A DNA stretch of 64,000 nucleotides from Rhodococcoides corynebacterioides NBRC 14404 (GCF_001894765.1 NZ_BCWV01000003.1:795679-859678), one strand, 5' to 3'. Positions 46,817 to 56,246 are shown, numbered from the stretch's first letter. The notes: a model not told the origin generated them from the sequence alone. Numbers and translations are program-made.

Positions 46817-46860
46817 ATCACCTCCTATGGACTGTGAAACGGTCACGGACGATCCGTGAC
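46817..46860 (-). promoter_or_regulatory. rpsF leader: distant perfect Shine-Dalgarno and hairpin
   Basis: On the minus strand AGGAGGTGAT (46826-46817) complements the 16S tail fully, but AGGAGG ends 12 nt before the ATG. Above it is a stem GTCACGGA-TCG-TCCGTGAC (46860-46842). S6:S18 binds structured rpsF leaders in other bacteria, so this is a plausible autoregulation site. Confidence 0.4.
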
Positions 46861-46961
46861 AGGAGGGTCGTTGCGTCAGCAACCCGCCCAGGGTACCTGC
46901 CCGACCTGCCGCGACAGAAATCCGCGACCCCCGACGGACGCCCGCACCCGCGTCCGCCACC

Positions 46962-46967
46962 TAGGCT
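46962..46967 (+). promoter_or_regulatory. -10 element of a leaderless promoter (GT87 gene)
   Basis: TAGGCT ends 6 nt before the ATG at 46974. Confidence 0.5.
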
Positions 46968-46973
46968 GACCGC

Positions 46974-48332
46974 ATGGAGACCCGTCGCCGCGCGAGCCCC
47001 CTCGTGGCCGCGTCGGTCACGGTCGTCGCGGTGATGACGATGGCGCTCGGGTATCTCAACAAGGCCCGGTGTGCAGGACCGCCGTTCGACGCCGCGGGGC
47101 GCAGCGAAGCGTTCGACCGCATCAAGGACTCCGCCGTCTGCTACTCCGACATCCAGTTCCTGTGGCTGGACCGTGGCATCGACCTCCACCTGTTTCCCTA
47201 CGTCGGCGGTGCGATCGCCCCGGACGGCTCCCTGACCGGCGGCACGGTCGAGTACCCGGTGCTCAGCGGCATGCTGATGTGGCTCGGCGGCCTGGCGAGC
47301 GACACGGACGCGGACTTCCTCGCGTGGTCCGCCGTGCTGCTCGCCCCGTTCGGCGCTCTCACCGCGTGGATGCTCGGGCGACTCGGTGGGCGCGTCGCGT
47401 TGATCTGGTCGGCGAGCCCCGCGCTGGTGATGTACGCCTTTCACAACTGGGAACTGCCGGTGGTCTCGACGGCCGTCGGTGCGGTGGCCGTGATGGCGAC
47501 GCGGCTCCCGCTCCGCCTGCGCGCGGTGATCGCCGCCGTGCTGCTCGGCGTCGGTTTCTGTCTCAAGCTCTATCCCGGCGCGTTCGTGCTGCCGCTCGCG
47601 GCGTACGTCCTGTACGGCGAGACGGAGCGGAATCGTCGCGACGTGCGCGGTGCTCTGGGCGTGCTCGCTGCGGCCGGCATCACCGTCGCCGCGATCAACG
47701 TGCCGTTCGCCGTCGCGGGATTCGACGGGTGGCGGGCGTCGTTCGCGTTCCAGAGCCTGCGGCAGGCGGACATCACCACCAATTCGATCTGGTACTGGGG
47801 TGTGCGGTACCTCTTCGAGACGCCCGGTGCCACGCCGGAGGTGAGCGCCGCCGACGACGCCGCGTTCCAGTCGGCGGTCGATCTGCTGTCCCCGAGTTTG
47901 GTCCTGCTGTCCTTCGCCGGCGCGCTGTGGGTCGGTCGACGCCGCCTCGCCGCCGTCGGCTCCTACCCCTGGGTGCAGACGAGCGCCGTCATGCTCACCG
48001 GCTTCCTGCTGTTCCACAAGGTGCACTCCCCGCAGTACACCCTCTGGATCCTGCCGTTCTTCGTGCTGCTGCGCGTGCCGTGGCCCGTGGTCGGGGCGTA
48101 CCTGCTGACGGACGTGGCGGTCGGTGTCGGGGTGTTCCGGTGGTTCGCCGCCCTCGCCGCGGGGCAGGACGCCCGGTCCGAGGAGACCCTGGTGGTGCTG
48201 GGCGTCTGGGGACGCACCGCCCTGCTGCTGATCCTGCTCGTCCTCTTCGCCCGCGCGACGATGCGGACGCCCGCCGACCACCGGCCCCGCCCGGCCGTCC
48301 GCCGTGCGGAACCCGAGGAGGTCCCGGTATGA
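46974..48332 (+). CDS. GT87-family membrane glycosyltransferase (DUF2029)
   Basis: A 452-residue protein with about ten hydrophobic segments. The large first external loop has DSAVCYSDIQFLWLDRGID, and later GTVEYPVLSGMLMWLGG, VGFCLKLYPGAFVLPLA and HKVHSPQYTLWILPFF occur, the landmarks of polyprenyl-phosphate-mannose-dependent transferases of the GT-C fold. It likely adds mannose or arabinose-type sugars to cell-envelope glycans outside the membrane. It is divergent from rpsF and coupled to an acetyltransferase gene (ATGA). A second GT87 gene lies at the right end of the window. Confidence 0.85.
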   Translation: METRRRASPLVAASVTVVAVMTMALGYLNKARCAGPPFDAAGRSEAFDRIKDSAVCYSDIQFLWLDRGIDLHLFPYVGGAIAPDGSLTGGTVEYPVLSGMLMWLGGLASDTDADFLAWSAVLLAPFGALTAWMLGRLGGRVALIWSASPALVMYAFHNWELPVVSTAVGAVAVMATRLPLRLRAVIAAVLLGVGFCLKLYPGAFVLPLAAYVLYGETERNRRDVRGALGVLAAAGITVAAINVPFAVAGFDGWRASFAFQSLRQADITTNSIWYWGVRYLFETPGATPEVSAADDAAFQSAVDLLSPSLVLLSFAGALWVGRRRLAAVGSYPWVQTSAVMLTGFLLFHKVHSPQYTLWILPFFVLLRVPWPVVGAYLLTDVAVGVGVFRWFAALAAGQDARSEETLVVLGVWGRTALLLILLVLFARATMRTPADHRPRPAVRRAEPEEVPV

Positions 48333-48961
48333 GTCCCTGGATCGAGCACGAACCCCTGCGCGGCGATCACGTCACGCTCGAGCCGCTGACGGCCGACCAC
48401 GTCGACGAGCTGGTCGCGGCCGCGGACGACGAGGCCCTCTTCCGGTGGACCAGCGCGCCGATCCGCACCCGCGACGACGCCGCGGCGTACATCGACGCGG
48501 CCCTCACCGACCCCACACGGCAACCGTTCCTGCAACGCACCGCCGCGGGTGATCCCGTCGGCACCACGTCGTACTACCTGATCGACCCCGCCCATCGAAG
48601 TCTGGCGATCGGCTACACGTGGCTCTCGACGTCCGCGCAGGGCACCGCGATCAATCCCGAGGCGAAGCTGCTGTTGCTCGACCGGGCCTTCGCGCGCGGC
48701 GCTGTGCGCGTGGAGTGGCACACCGACGACCAGAACGTGCAGTCACGCGCCGCCATCGCGGCCCTCGGAGCGACCTTCGAGGGGCTGTTGCGCAAGCACC
48801 GGCAGCGGACCGACGGGTCGTGGCGCACCACCGCGTTGTTCTCCATGACGGACGACGACTGGCCGTCCGCCCGGCAGGCGCTTCGGGCGCGGATCGACGG
48901 CAGACGTTCCGGCGGTCACCGGGGGGAGCGGGGCCCTTCTCGGTCGCACGGCGGGGCGTAG
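48329..48961 (+). CDS. GNAT acetyltransferase, RimJ/RimL type
   Basis: A 210-residue enzyme with HVTLEPLTADHVDELVAAA at the start, the acetyl-CoA-binding segment STSAQGTAINPEAKLLLLDRAF and ALGATFEGLLRKHRQRTDGSWRTTALFSM, seen as EGLLRKHRQRTDGSWRTTA, at the end. It acetylates a protein N-terminus or a small amine. It starts within the GT87 stop codon. The last 46 nt overlap the convergent nSTAND gene, so the Arg/Gly-rich tail may be unimportant. Confidence 0.83.
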   Translation: MSPWIEHEPLRGDHVTLEPLTADHVDELVAAADDEALFRWTSAPIRTRDDAAAYIDAALTDPTRQPFLQRTAAGDPVGTTSYYLIDPAHRSLAIGYTWLSTSAQGTAINPEAKLLLLDRAFARGAVRVEWHTDDQNVQSRAAIAALGATFEGLLRKHRQRTDGSWRTTALFSMTDDDWPSARQALRARIDGRRSGGHRGERGPSRSHGGA

Positions 48962-51900
48962 TCCACGCCCGGCAGCAGGGCCGCCCACTCCGGCTCGGTG
49001 ACCGGCGTACCCGCTCGCGCACAGAGGTCCTCGACCGCGGACTCGGGATCGATCGTCCACTGCCGCACTCTGCCACCCACGCCCCCCGCCACCACGGCGT
49101 CCACACCGACGAAGACCGCGTCGTAGACCCGCTCGCCGGTCGCACTCAGCGCTGCGTAGGGCCGCGGCTCGGTCGCATCACGCACGTCCCAGATCCACGC
49201 CGAGTCGATCGATGTTCCTCCCACCAGCCGTCCGTCGTCCGCATCGAACGCCAACGAGTACACCTCGGTGTCGGCGGCGGTGCTGCCCAGCGCTCTCATC
49301 CGCGCCGGATCGGCCGCCTCGACGAGGGTGACGGTCCCGTCCGCGGTGCCGACGGCCAGCACCGAATCGTCGGCCGACAGCGTGACCGCATTGGCACCGG
49401 CCGGCAATCCCGCCAGCTGTCCTATCCGCACCGGGCGGACCGGATCCGTCAGGTCCCACGACTCGACGGTGGCGGCCGACGTGGCGACGTGCACGACCGC
49501 ACGGTCCTTCCGGAATACCGACAGCGACGGCAGACCGGTCACCGTGAACGTCGACACCGCGCGAGGGGCGGCGGGGTCGATCAGATCGAGAACCGCGATG
49601 TCGGGCGCGTCCTGCTGGGAGAGCAGCAGGTACCGGTCGTCGGCGGTGAACGCGAGACCGCCGACCAGCAGCGGCACCACGCCGTCGATCGCGCCGAGCC
49701 GCGCCGGCCGTGCGGGGTCGGTGACGTCCCACGTCTCGACGCCACCGGTACTGGTACCGACCGCTGCCGTCGAGCTGTCCCAGCTCAGCGCCGACGCACC
49801 GGTGTACACCACCCCCGGACCGGGACGCAGCGTCGTCGGCGTCGGCTCGACGCCACCGGTCCCGGCCGGCCACATCACGGCGCCGTCGCCACGCTGTCCG
49901 ACACCGGCGAGCACCGACGGGCCACCCTGCCGGTGGACCAGGGTGAAGACGCTCGCCGTCGGTCCGGGCAAGTCGGGGCCGGGTACGCGCCATCGCCGGG
50001 TGGTCCCACCTCCGTCGGACGTGATCAGCGATCCGGTGCCACCGAACGCGACGCTGCCGACGTTCGCGGGACCGGGAAGAGTCGTCACCTCGTCGTCGGT
50101 GCGTGCCTGCCACACGACCGTGGACGCGTCCGCACTGCCCGCGGCGAAGAACTGACCGGTGAGGTCGAAGGCGACCGTCGTGACGTAGCTGCCGAACCCG
50201 CCCAAGGGCGCGAGGTCGGTGAGCGTGCCGTCTCCGCCGATCGTCCACCGCCGAACCTCCCGCCCGGTGGTTCCCGCCGCCAGCGTCGTTCCGTCCGGCG
50301 CCACGTCGAGATCGAGATAGCGATAGGTCGAGCCGTCGAACGGGACGGCGAACAGGGCGTCGCCCGTGACGGTGTCCCACACGGCGAGTGCGCGTCCGTT
50401 CCCGGCGCCCACCAGGCGACGACCATCGGGTGTGTAGTCCACGACGGTGTTGCCGGCACGGGGGAGGTCGAGCCGAGTCGGTGGCGCCGACGTCTCGTAC
50501 GACCATCGCAGCACCGTCGACGTCGCGGTCCCCACTGCCAACTCGGCGGTACCCGGCCGGAACACGATCGATTGCGCCGTCGTGTCGACGGGGAGCGTCG
50601 CGACCCTGCGCGGCCCGCCCCGAACCGTGATGTCGTACACGGCGACGACCGTGGCGCTGCCGATCGCGACGCGCGTTCCCGAGGCGTCCACCGCCAGCGA
50701 CTGCACGGGGCCGGCGTCGGTGGTCACGCGCGAGGGCGGGGCCTGCGCGAACGCGCGCGCATCGTCGGGGTCGACGGAGTAGAGGTCCACCGATCCCGAG
50801 GAATAGCCCACCGCCAGAACCCGTCCCGCGTCGTCGAGCACGGACTGGGTCGGACCCGCCGGGCCGACGATGCGAGTCGGGACCGCCGACGCCGTGGTGT
50901 CCAGGACCGCCGATCGGGCATCGAAGGACGGATCCATCTCGTAGGCCGCCACCGCCAACTGCGCCGACAGAGCCGGATCCTGATCTCGGAGTCGCTGCGA
51001 CTGCGCGAGCACGACCCGCGCGTCCGCGACCGCCCGAGCCTCGACCGCGTCGTTGCGTTCGGACACCGCGCGTGATCGCGCCGAGACCGCGAGGGTCGCC
51101 GCAGCCACCGCGAGGATCGTCATCACCGCCAGTGCCGAGGTCAACGCCGCCCGCACGCGGGCCCGTCGCCGACTCGCATCGGCTGTCCGGCGGAGCTCGG
51201 CAGCCGATTCGGTGAGGTACTCCGTCTCGAGCACGTTGAGGTGGTCGCGCCGGCCGCCGGTGGAGAGCAAGGACTCGTACAGGGCCGACCGCGTCTCGCT
51301 CAACAGTTCGCCACGATCGCGACCCGTCTCGTTCCAGCCGTGCGCGTACCGCGTCAGCGCGCGGTGATGCACCACCCAGTCCCGGTGGGCCTCGATCAAC
51401 TCGGCGAAGCGAGGCCACGTGGTCACCAGCGACTCGTGAGTGATCGACACGAACTGCTCGTCGACGGTGACCAACCTGGCGTCGGTGAAGTCGTCGACCA
51501 CCTCGGAGGCCACCGCCCCCACCTCGGCGAGCGGAACCAGGCGACGCGTCACCGTCGGACCGTCGACGTCCACCAATCGCAGGAGCAGACGCTCGGCGAC
51601 GGCCCGCTCGTCGGCGTCGTAGTCGCCGAGCACTGCTTCCGCTGTCTGCTCGACCGCCGCGGCGATCCCCCCGGTCCGCCGATAGTCCTCGACGGACAGC
51701 ACGGACGTGCGCGCACGCTCCCAGGTGGCGAGAAGGACGTGCGAGAGCAAGGGGAGCGCCGATGGCGACAGGCCGTGCTGCGATCGCACACCCAGCTCCG
51801 CGAGCAGCACGTCGATCAGCGCGGGGTCGACCCGGGCACCGGCGGTCTCGGCGGGAGCGGTGATCACCCGACGCACCCGCTGCTCGTCCAGCGGTCCGAC

Positions 51901-52674
51901 GACCAGCGGATTCGACGAGAGCGCGGCCGCCGTCGTCGGCTCGGTGAGGGCGGCCGCATAGAAGTCCGCGCGCAGTGCCACCACCGCCACCACGGGGCAG
52001 GTCCCCTCGGTGGTCAGGCCCTCGAGGCGGTCGAGGTACCGCCGGCGCTCGCTCGCGTCGAACGCTTCGCCCCACAGTTCCTCGGCTTGGTCGACCACGA
52101 CGACGTCCGGTCGTGGATCGAGGTCGAGCAGGTCCCGGAGCCTCGACGGCGTGGTGCGCACCGCCGTCCGCGCACCGATGTCGCCGCGCTCGATCCGAGC
52201 GAGCAGCCCTGCCGACAGCAACGACGACTTCCCGGCACCGGACGCTCCGACCACGGCCAGAACTCCCCCGCCGGTCAGCCGCCGAACGCGGTCGAGCAGC
52301 GCATCGGTCTCGTCCTCCCGACCGTGGAACCACGGGGAGTCGGCGACGGAGAACGGCGCGAGACCTCGGTACGGCGTCGCCGCCGCTCGACGCTGGGTCG
52401 CACGCCGCACGCGCAACACCGCTGCCCACCACGCGTCGGCGTCGTCAGCGGTGACCCCGCACGCACCGAGCACACGCCGGAAGGCCTCCTGGTTGGTCGG
52501 CGTCGGCACGTGCTTGCCGCTGAACCACCCACCCACCGTCGCCAGGCGGACATCGGCGCGGTCGGCGATCGCCCGCACGGTGGACCCGCTCGCCTGCCGA
52601 AGCTCCCGCAGCGCGTCCGCGAAGTCCTCTCTCGACTCCACTGCCGCCAGATCCCGCCCGGCCCCCCAGCTCAT
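48916..52674 (-). CDS. HTH-nSTAND ATPase-transmembrane-WD40 protein
   Basis: A 1252-residue multidomain protein. Residues 15-75 form an XRE-type helix-turn-helix (STVRAIADRADVRLATVGGWFSG in short, RADVRLATVGGWFSG). The nSTAND NTPase has Walker A GASGAGKS at 143-150 and Walker B VVVVDQAEELW with Asp195. LRADFYAAA and THESLVTTWPRF are typical of this branch. A single helix at 508-530 follows a basic stretch (SRRRARVR). The rest is two WD40-like propellers' worth of repeats (RRWTIGGDG, VWQARTDD, VETWDVTD, VESWDLTD, IWDVRD). A pair of cysteines closes the C-terminus. It probably acts as an ATP-switch sensor. It is leaderless and divergent from a small LuxR-type gene. Confidence 0.88.
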   Translation of the reverse strand: MSWGAGRDLAAVESREDFADALRELRQASGSTVRAIADRADVRLATVGGWFSGKHVPTPTNQEAFRRVLGACGVTADDADAWWAAVLRVRRATQRRAAATPYRGLAPFSVADSPWFHGREDETDALLDRVRRLTGGGVLAVVGASGAGKSSLLSAGLLARIERGDIGARTAVRTTPSRLRDLLDLDPRPDVVVVDQAEELWGEAFDASERRRYLDRLEGLTTEGTCPVVAVVALRADFYAAALTEPTTAAALSSNPLVVGPLDEQRVRRVITAPAETAGARVDPALIDVLLAELGVRSQHGLSPSALPLLSHVLLATWERARTSVLSVEDYRRTGGIAAAVEQTAEAVLGDYDADERAVAERLLLRLVDVDGPTVTRRLVPLAEVGAVASEVVDDFTDARLVTVDEQFVSITHESLVTTWPRFAELIEAHRDWVVHHRALTRYAHGWNETGRDRGELLSETRSALYESLLSTGGRRDHLNVLETEYLTESAAELRRTADASRRRARVRAALTSALAVMTILAVAAATLAVSARSRAVSERNDAVEARAVADARVVLAQSQRLRDQDPALSAQLAVAAYEMDPSFDARSAVLDTTASAVPTRIVGPAGPTQSVLDDAGRVLAVGYSSGSVDLYSVDPDDARAFAQAPPSRVTTDAGPVQSLAVDASGTRVAIGSATVVAVYDITVRGGPRRVATLPVDTTAQSIVFRPGTAELAVGTATSTVLRWSYETSAPPTRLDLPRAGNTVVDYTPDGRRLVGAGNGRALAVWDTVTGDALFAVPFDGSTYRYLDLDVAPDGTTLAAGTTGREVRRWTIGGDGTLTDLAPLGGFGSYVTTVAFDLTGQFFAAGSADASTVVWQARTDDEVTTLPGPANVGSVAFGGTGSLITSDGGGTTRRWRVPGPDLPGPTASVFTLVHRQGGPSVLAGVGQRGDGAVMWPAGTGGVEPTPTTLRPGPGVVYTGASALSWDSSTAAVGTSTGGVETWDVTDPARPARLGAIDGVVPLLVGGLAFTADDRYLLLSQQDAPDIAVLDLIDPAAPRAVSTFTVTGLPSLSVFRKDRAVVHVATSAATVESWDLTDPVRPVRIGQLAGLPAGANAVTLSADDSVLAVGTADGTVTLVEAADPARMRALGSTAADTEVYSLAFDADDGRLVGGTSIDSAWIWDVRDATEPRPYAALSATGERVYDAVFVGVDAVVAGGVGGRVRQWTIDPESAVEDLCARAGTPVTEPEWAALLPGVDYAPPCDREGPRSPR

Positions 52675-52681
52675 GTCGCCG

Positions 52682-52687
52682 ACTCTA
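52682..52687 (-). promoter_or_regulatory. -10 element of a leaderless promoter (nSTAND gene)
   Basis: On the minus strand TAGAGT ends 7 nt before the ATG at 52674. Confidence 0.5.
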
Positions 52688-52779
52688 GGCGCAGGTCGGC
52701 GGCAGATGCGTGTTCGGAGTTCGTTCGGATACAGCGCCCGGGCTGGTCACGAGGCCGGCGCGGAGCAAGCATCGACGGC

Positions 52780-53031
52780 ATGCAGCACCATGCCGATCCC
52801 GCCGCGATTCCGACCCTCAGCGAGCGGGAGATCGAAGTTCTTCTCGCGTGGTTCGCCGCCGACTCGAAGACCGACACGGCGAAGGCCCTCTACATCGCCC
52901 CGTGCACCGTGCACACCCACATCACGCGAGTACGGGCCAAGTACGAGGCGGTGGGTCGACCGGCACAGACGAAAGCCGCCCTGTTCGCGCGGGCGATCCA
53001 GGACGGCTTCACCTCCGTCGAGAGCTGGTGA
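52780..53031 (+). CDS. Stand-alone LuxR-type helix-turn-helix protein
   Basis: An 83-residue protein that is almost only a GerE/LuxR DNA-binding domain: TLSEREIEVLLAWFAADSKTDTAKALYIAPCTVHTHITRVRAKYEAVGR, in short LSEREIEVLLAWF and IAPCTVHTHITRVRAKY. It has no receiver or sensor domain, so it must dimerise through this domain or act with a partner. It is divergent from the nSTAND-WD40 gene with a 105-bp shared promoter region, which suggests a regulator-sensor pair (inference). It ends 4 bp before the convergent TerC-like stop. Confidence 0.82.
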   Translation: MQHHADPAAIPTLSEREIEVLLAWFAADSKTDTAKALYIAPCTVHTHITRVRAKYEAVGRPAQTKAALFARAIQDGFTSVESW

Positions 53032-53035
53032 GCGG

Positions 53036-54139
53036 TCAGACGGTCACCTTCGCCTCGTCGGCGTGGCCCTCGGCCGCGAGTCGACGGTTACGGCGCACGC
53101 TGGACCAGAAGGCCAGACCGATGAGGACGACGCCGACGAGGCCGGTGAGGATCTCGTTGATGTGCACGCCGATGGACACCAGCAGGATCGTCGCCAGGGC
53201 GCCGATGGCCCAGTGCGCGCCGTGCTCGAGGTACACGTAGTCGTCGAGCGTGCCCTTGCGCACCAGGAACACCGTGAGCGACCGGACGAACATCGCGCCG
53301 ATGAAGCCGAGGCCCAGGGCGATGATGATCGGGTCGGCCGTGATGGCGAACGCGCCGACCACGCCGTCGAAGCTGAACGACGCGTCGAGCACCTCGAGGT
53401 AGAGGAAGAGGAAGAAGCCGGCCTTGCCGGTCGCCTTGGCCAGGTCCGAGGGGCCCGAGGACGACTCCTCCTCGTCCTCGCCGGGGACGTGGAAGAGATT
53501 GCCCAGCCCGTTGACCGCGATGTAGGTGACCATGCCCAGGACGCCGGAGACCATGACGGTGGAGATCTTGTCGTCCTCGGCCAGGAACTCCGCGGCGAGG
53601 ACCAGGCCGACGCCGGCGACGACGACGGACAGCATGTCGAGCTTGCCCGCCTTGGCCAGCGGCTTCTCGAGCCAGGACAGCCAGGTGTGCTCGCGCTCCT
53701 CGAAGACGAAGCCGAGGAAGAGCATCAGCAGGAACATGCCGCCGAACGCCGCGATCTGCGGATGCGCATCGGTGATCAGCGTCTCGTACGACGGGCTGCC
53801 GTCCGGGAAGTACGCGGCGTCGTCGGCCGGCGGGTTCAGCGCCAGACGCATGGCGTCCACCGGACCCAGCCCCGCCGCGGCCCACACGATGACCAGCGGG
53901 AACACCAGGCGCATGCCGAAGACGGCGATGACGATGCCGATGGTGAGGAAGATCTTCTGCCAGAAGTCGCTCATCCGTCGCAGCACGGTCGCGTTGATGA
54001 CGGCGTTGTCGAAGGACAGCGACACCTCGAGGATGCCGAGGATCACCACCAGGGCGACGGCTTCCCAGCTGCCGTAGAAGAATGCGACGACGATGGCCAC
54101 CGCTGTGATCGCGAACGACCACCCGAAGATCTTGAACAC
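53036..54139 (-). CDS. TerC-like membrane protein (DUF475)
   Basis: A 367-residue protein with about nine helices. The two repeat signatures are LEVSLSFDNAVINATVL and LYLEVLDASFSFDGVVGAFAIT, where the Asn-Asp and Asp residues in the membrane mark TerC/DUF475 proteins. It is thought to move or sense metal ions such as Mn2+ and Ca2+ and to anchor Ter proteins at the membrane. The GTG at 54139 was chosen because upstream residues are non-conserved. It follows terD on the minus strand (152-bp gap) and can be read with it. Confidence 0.88.
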   Translation of the reverse strand: MFKIFGWSFAITAVAIVVAFFYGSWEAVALVVILGILEVSLSFDNAVINATVLRRMSDFWQKIFLTIGIVIAVFGMRLVFPLVIVWAAAGLGPVDAMRLALNPPADDAAYFPDGSPSYETLITDAHPQIAAFGGMFLLMLFLGFVFEEREHTWLSWLEKPLAKAGKLDMLSVVVAGVGLVLAAEFLAEDDKISTVMVSGVLGMVTYIAVNGLGNLFHVPGEDEEESSSGPSDLAKATGKAGFFLFLYLEVLDASFSFDGVVGAFAITADPIIIALGLGFIGAMFVRSLTVFLVRKGTLDDYVYLEHGAHWAIGALATILLVSIGVHINEILTGLVGVVLIGLAFWSSVRRNRRLAAEGHADEAKVTV

Positions 54140-54291
54140 CGGACCTGGCCTTCCTGGCGGCATCGACCCGGGAGGGTCGAGCCGAACACGAATGCTGCCC
54201 GCCACCCGTATCGGATGGCGGGCAGTTCGAGCGTGACGAGCGGCGCGATCGCGCCGTCCGTGGCTGGACTCTACTCCCGGTGCGGGACGGC

Positions 54292-54867
54292 CTAGACGTT
54301 CACACCGAAGTCGCGGGCGATGCCGGCGAGACCGGACGCGTAGCCCTGGCCGACCGCACGGAACTTCCACTCGCTGTTGTTGCGGTAGAGCTCGCCGAAC
54401 ACCATGGCGGTCTCGGTCGAGGCGTCCTCGCTCAGGTCGTAGCGCGCGAGCTCCGTGCCGTTTGACTTGTCGACCACGCGGATGTAGGCGTTGCGCACCT
54501 GTCCGAAGGACTGCGAGCGGGCGTCGGCCTCGTAGATCGAGACCGGGAAGGTGATGGTGTCGATGTTCGGCGGCACCGCGGACAGCTCGACGTTGATCAC
54601 CTCGTCGTCGCCGTCGCCCTCACCGGTGGTGTTGTCGCCCGCGTGCTCGATCGAGCCGTCCGGGGACTTGAGGTTGTTGAAGAAGACGAAGTGCTGATCG
54701 CTGACGACCTTCTTGTCGGTGCCGAGCGCGATGGCGCTGGCGTCGAGGTCGAAGTCGGTGCCCGTGGTGGTCCGCACGTCCCATCCGAGGCCCACGGACA
54801 CCGCGGTCAGGTTCGGTGCCGCTTTGGTCAGGGAGACGTTGCCGCCCTTGCTCAGGCTGACGCCCAT
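54292..54867 (-). CDS. terD: TerD-domain calcium-binding stress protein
   Basis: A 191-residue protein of a single TerD domain. It opens MGVSLSKGGNVSLTK. The calcium ligands lie in DFDLDASAIAL and HAGDNTTGEGDGDDE. The C-terminal half contains FGQVRNAYIRVVD and FRAVGQGYASGLAGIARDFGV. The ATG has GAGAGGAAG 5 nt upstream. TerD proteins respond to tellurite, oxidative and envelope stress, probably as membrane-linked signalling modules with TerC. It is divergent from the helical protein gene. Confidence 0.94.
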   Translation of the reverse strand: MGVSLSKGGNVSLTKAAPNLTAVSVGLGWDVRTTTGTDFDLDASAIALGTDKKVVSDQHFVFFNNLKSPDGSIEHAGDNTTGEGDGDDEVINVELSAVPPNIDTITFPVSIYEADARSQSFGQVRNAYIRVVDKSNGTELARYDLSEDASTETAMVFGELYRNNSEWKFRAVGQGYASGLAGIARDFGVNV

Positions 54868-55003
54868 GATGCTTCCTCTCGTCGATGCGTTCTGTGTCAC
54901 CCGCGCGGAGTCACCCGCTCGGGGAAACCTCGCCGGGTGAATCCTTCTGCACGTTCATACCGCCAACGACCGACGGCGCACACGCGTTCCCGAGGTCCGG
55001 CCG

Positions 55004-55009
55004 TAGGAT
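55004..55009 (+). promoter_or_regulatory. -10 element of a leaderless promoter (Ter biosynthetic operon)
   Basis: TAGGAT ends 7 nt before the GTG at 55017. It would start the operon that runs through the HAD gene. Confidence 0.5.
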
Positions 55010-55016
55010 CGTGAGC

Positions 55017-56216
55017 GTGACTCACCGGTGGCCCGGGCGGCTCAGCCGTTCGACCGCCCGCGCGGAGGCGGTCGCGACCATTCGCGGCGACACCGTGCGC
55101 ACCTTCCTGGACATGGACACCCGGCAGAGCATCGCCGCCGGCGGCGTCGACGCGCTCCAGAAACTCGGCCGTGCCGACGACGCACTGCGCGAACGGTGGC
55201 GTCGGGTCGAGGAACAGTGCTTCGCGGCCGGCGCCACGTACCTCGCCGCGACGGAACGGCCCGAAACCGACGCGTCCGAGGAAGCCTGGTCCGCCTTCGC
55301 CGCGGCGATCGCCGAACTCGGTGGCGCCAGCGCCGCCGTCGACGAGTTCTACGAGGCGTACCGCGGTCGCCTCGAACAGGCCGTCGCCGAGTACGCGGCC
55401 GTTCCGCGGCTGGCCGCCGACGCCCGGAGAACCGCGCGGGACACGGCCGCCCGGGTCGACGGTTCGCAGCCCTACCACGAATTCCGTTCCGTCCGAACGG
55501 CTCTGCGGAACGTCGAGACCACGCTCGACGCCCTGGGCCACGCCGAGGCGACCGGCCTCGGTCCCGACGTCGTCGCGGCGGCGGCACGCACCCGCGACGC
55601 CACCGACGCGCTCCGCACCGCGCTCGCGGACGCGCCCGGCCGCGCCGACGCCGCCACCAAGGCGCTGGCCTCGGTGCGGACACGACTCCAGGCCGTCGGC
55701 ACCCGGGCGGAGAACATCGCACCGGCGTACTCGGCGCTCCTGCGCGAGTTCGTCGCCGCCGGGTCCGCGGACCTGACGGGCGCCCGCGAGCGCTGCGAGC
55801 AGCACATGCGCGCCGCGGCCGCGGACATCGAGGAGGCGACCGTCGCGTCCCGACGCGGCGACCCGGAGGCGGCACTGGACCGCATCACCGCCGCTCGGCA
55901 GCACCTGGCCGATGCCGAGGAGGACGTCGACGCCGTCACGGACCGGCTCGCCCGGCTTCGCGAGGTGCGGGACCATCCCGACCGGGTCGAGCAGGGGGTG
56001 CGGTTCCGGTTGCGCGACGCGCAATTGCTGGTCGTCGATCGCGGACGGGTTGCCGAGTGGGGGACGGTCCTGGATGCTCAAGTCGCCCGCCTGGAGCGCG
56101 CCGGCGAGCAGCTCACCGTGGGCAGGCCCGACTACTGGGCGTACCTGCGTGAACTCGACGCCATCGACGCCTTCGTCGCGGGTGTGATCGACCGCGTGCG
56201 CGGCCGACGCGGCTGA
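55017..56216 (+). CDS. Helical (coiled-coil) protein of the Ter cluster, unknown function
   Basis: A 399-residue protein that is almost wholly alpha-helical, very rich in Ala, Arg, Glu and Asp, without transmembrane segments. Long heptad-like stretches (RLEQAVAEYAAV, TKALASVRTRLQAVG, ARQHLADAEEDVDAVTDRLARL) suggest a spectrin- or EzrA-like rod. I do not recognise a named family. It heads the plus-strand Ter operon, 30 bp from the lyase gene, so it may scaffold the complex. The start GTG at 55017 is fixed by the leaderless -10, and a second GTG at 55011 is possible. Confidence 0.75.
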   Translation: MTHRWPGRLSRSTARAEAVATIRGDTVRTFLDMDTRQSIAAGGVDALQKLGRADDALRERWRRVEEQCFAAGATYLAATERPETDASEEAWSAFAAAIAELGGASAAVDEFYEAYRGRLEQAVAEYAAVPRLAADARRTARDTAARVDGSQPYHEFRSVRTALRNVETTLDALGHAEATGLGPDVVAAAARTRDATDALRTALADAPGRADAATKALASVRTRLQAVGTRAENIAPAYSALLREFVAAGSADLTGARERCEQHMRAAAADIEEATVASRRGDPEAALDRITAARQHLADAEEDVDAVTDRLARLREVRDHPDRVEQGVRFRLRDAQLLVVDRGRVAEWGTVLDAQVARLERAGEQLTVGRPDYWAYLRELDAIDAFVAGVIDRVRGRRG

Positions 56217-56246
56217 TCACCCGGCACCGACCCGAAAGGCCCACGA

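Noticed and set aside
46974..48332. First GT87 gene as the Rv0051 orthologue
   Set aside because: The copy at 62341 shares more of the Rv0051-type N-terminal region and has the right strand relative to rpsF, so this one is treated as a paralogue.
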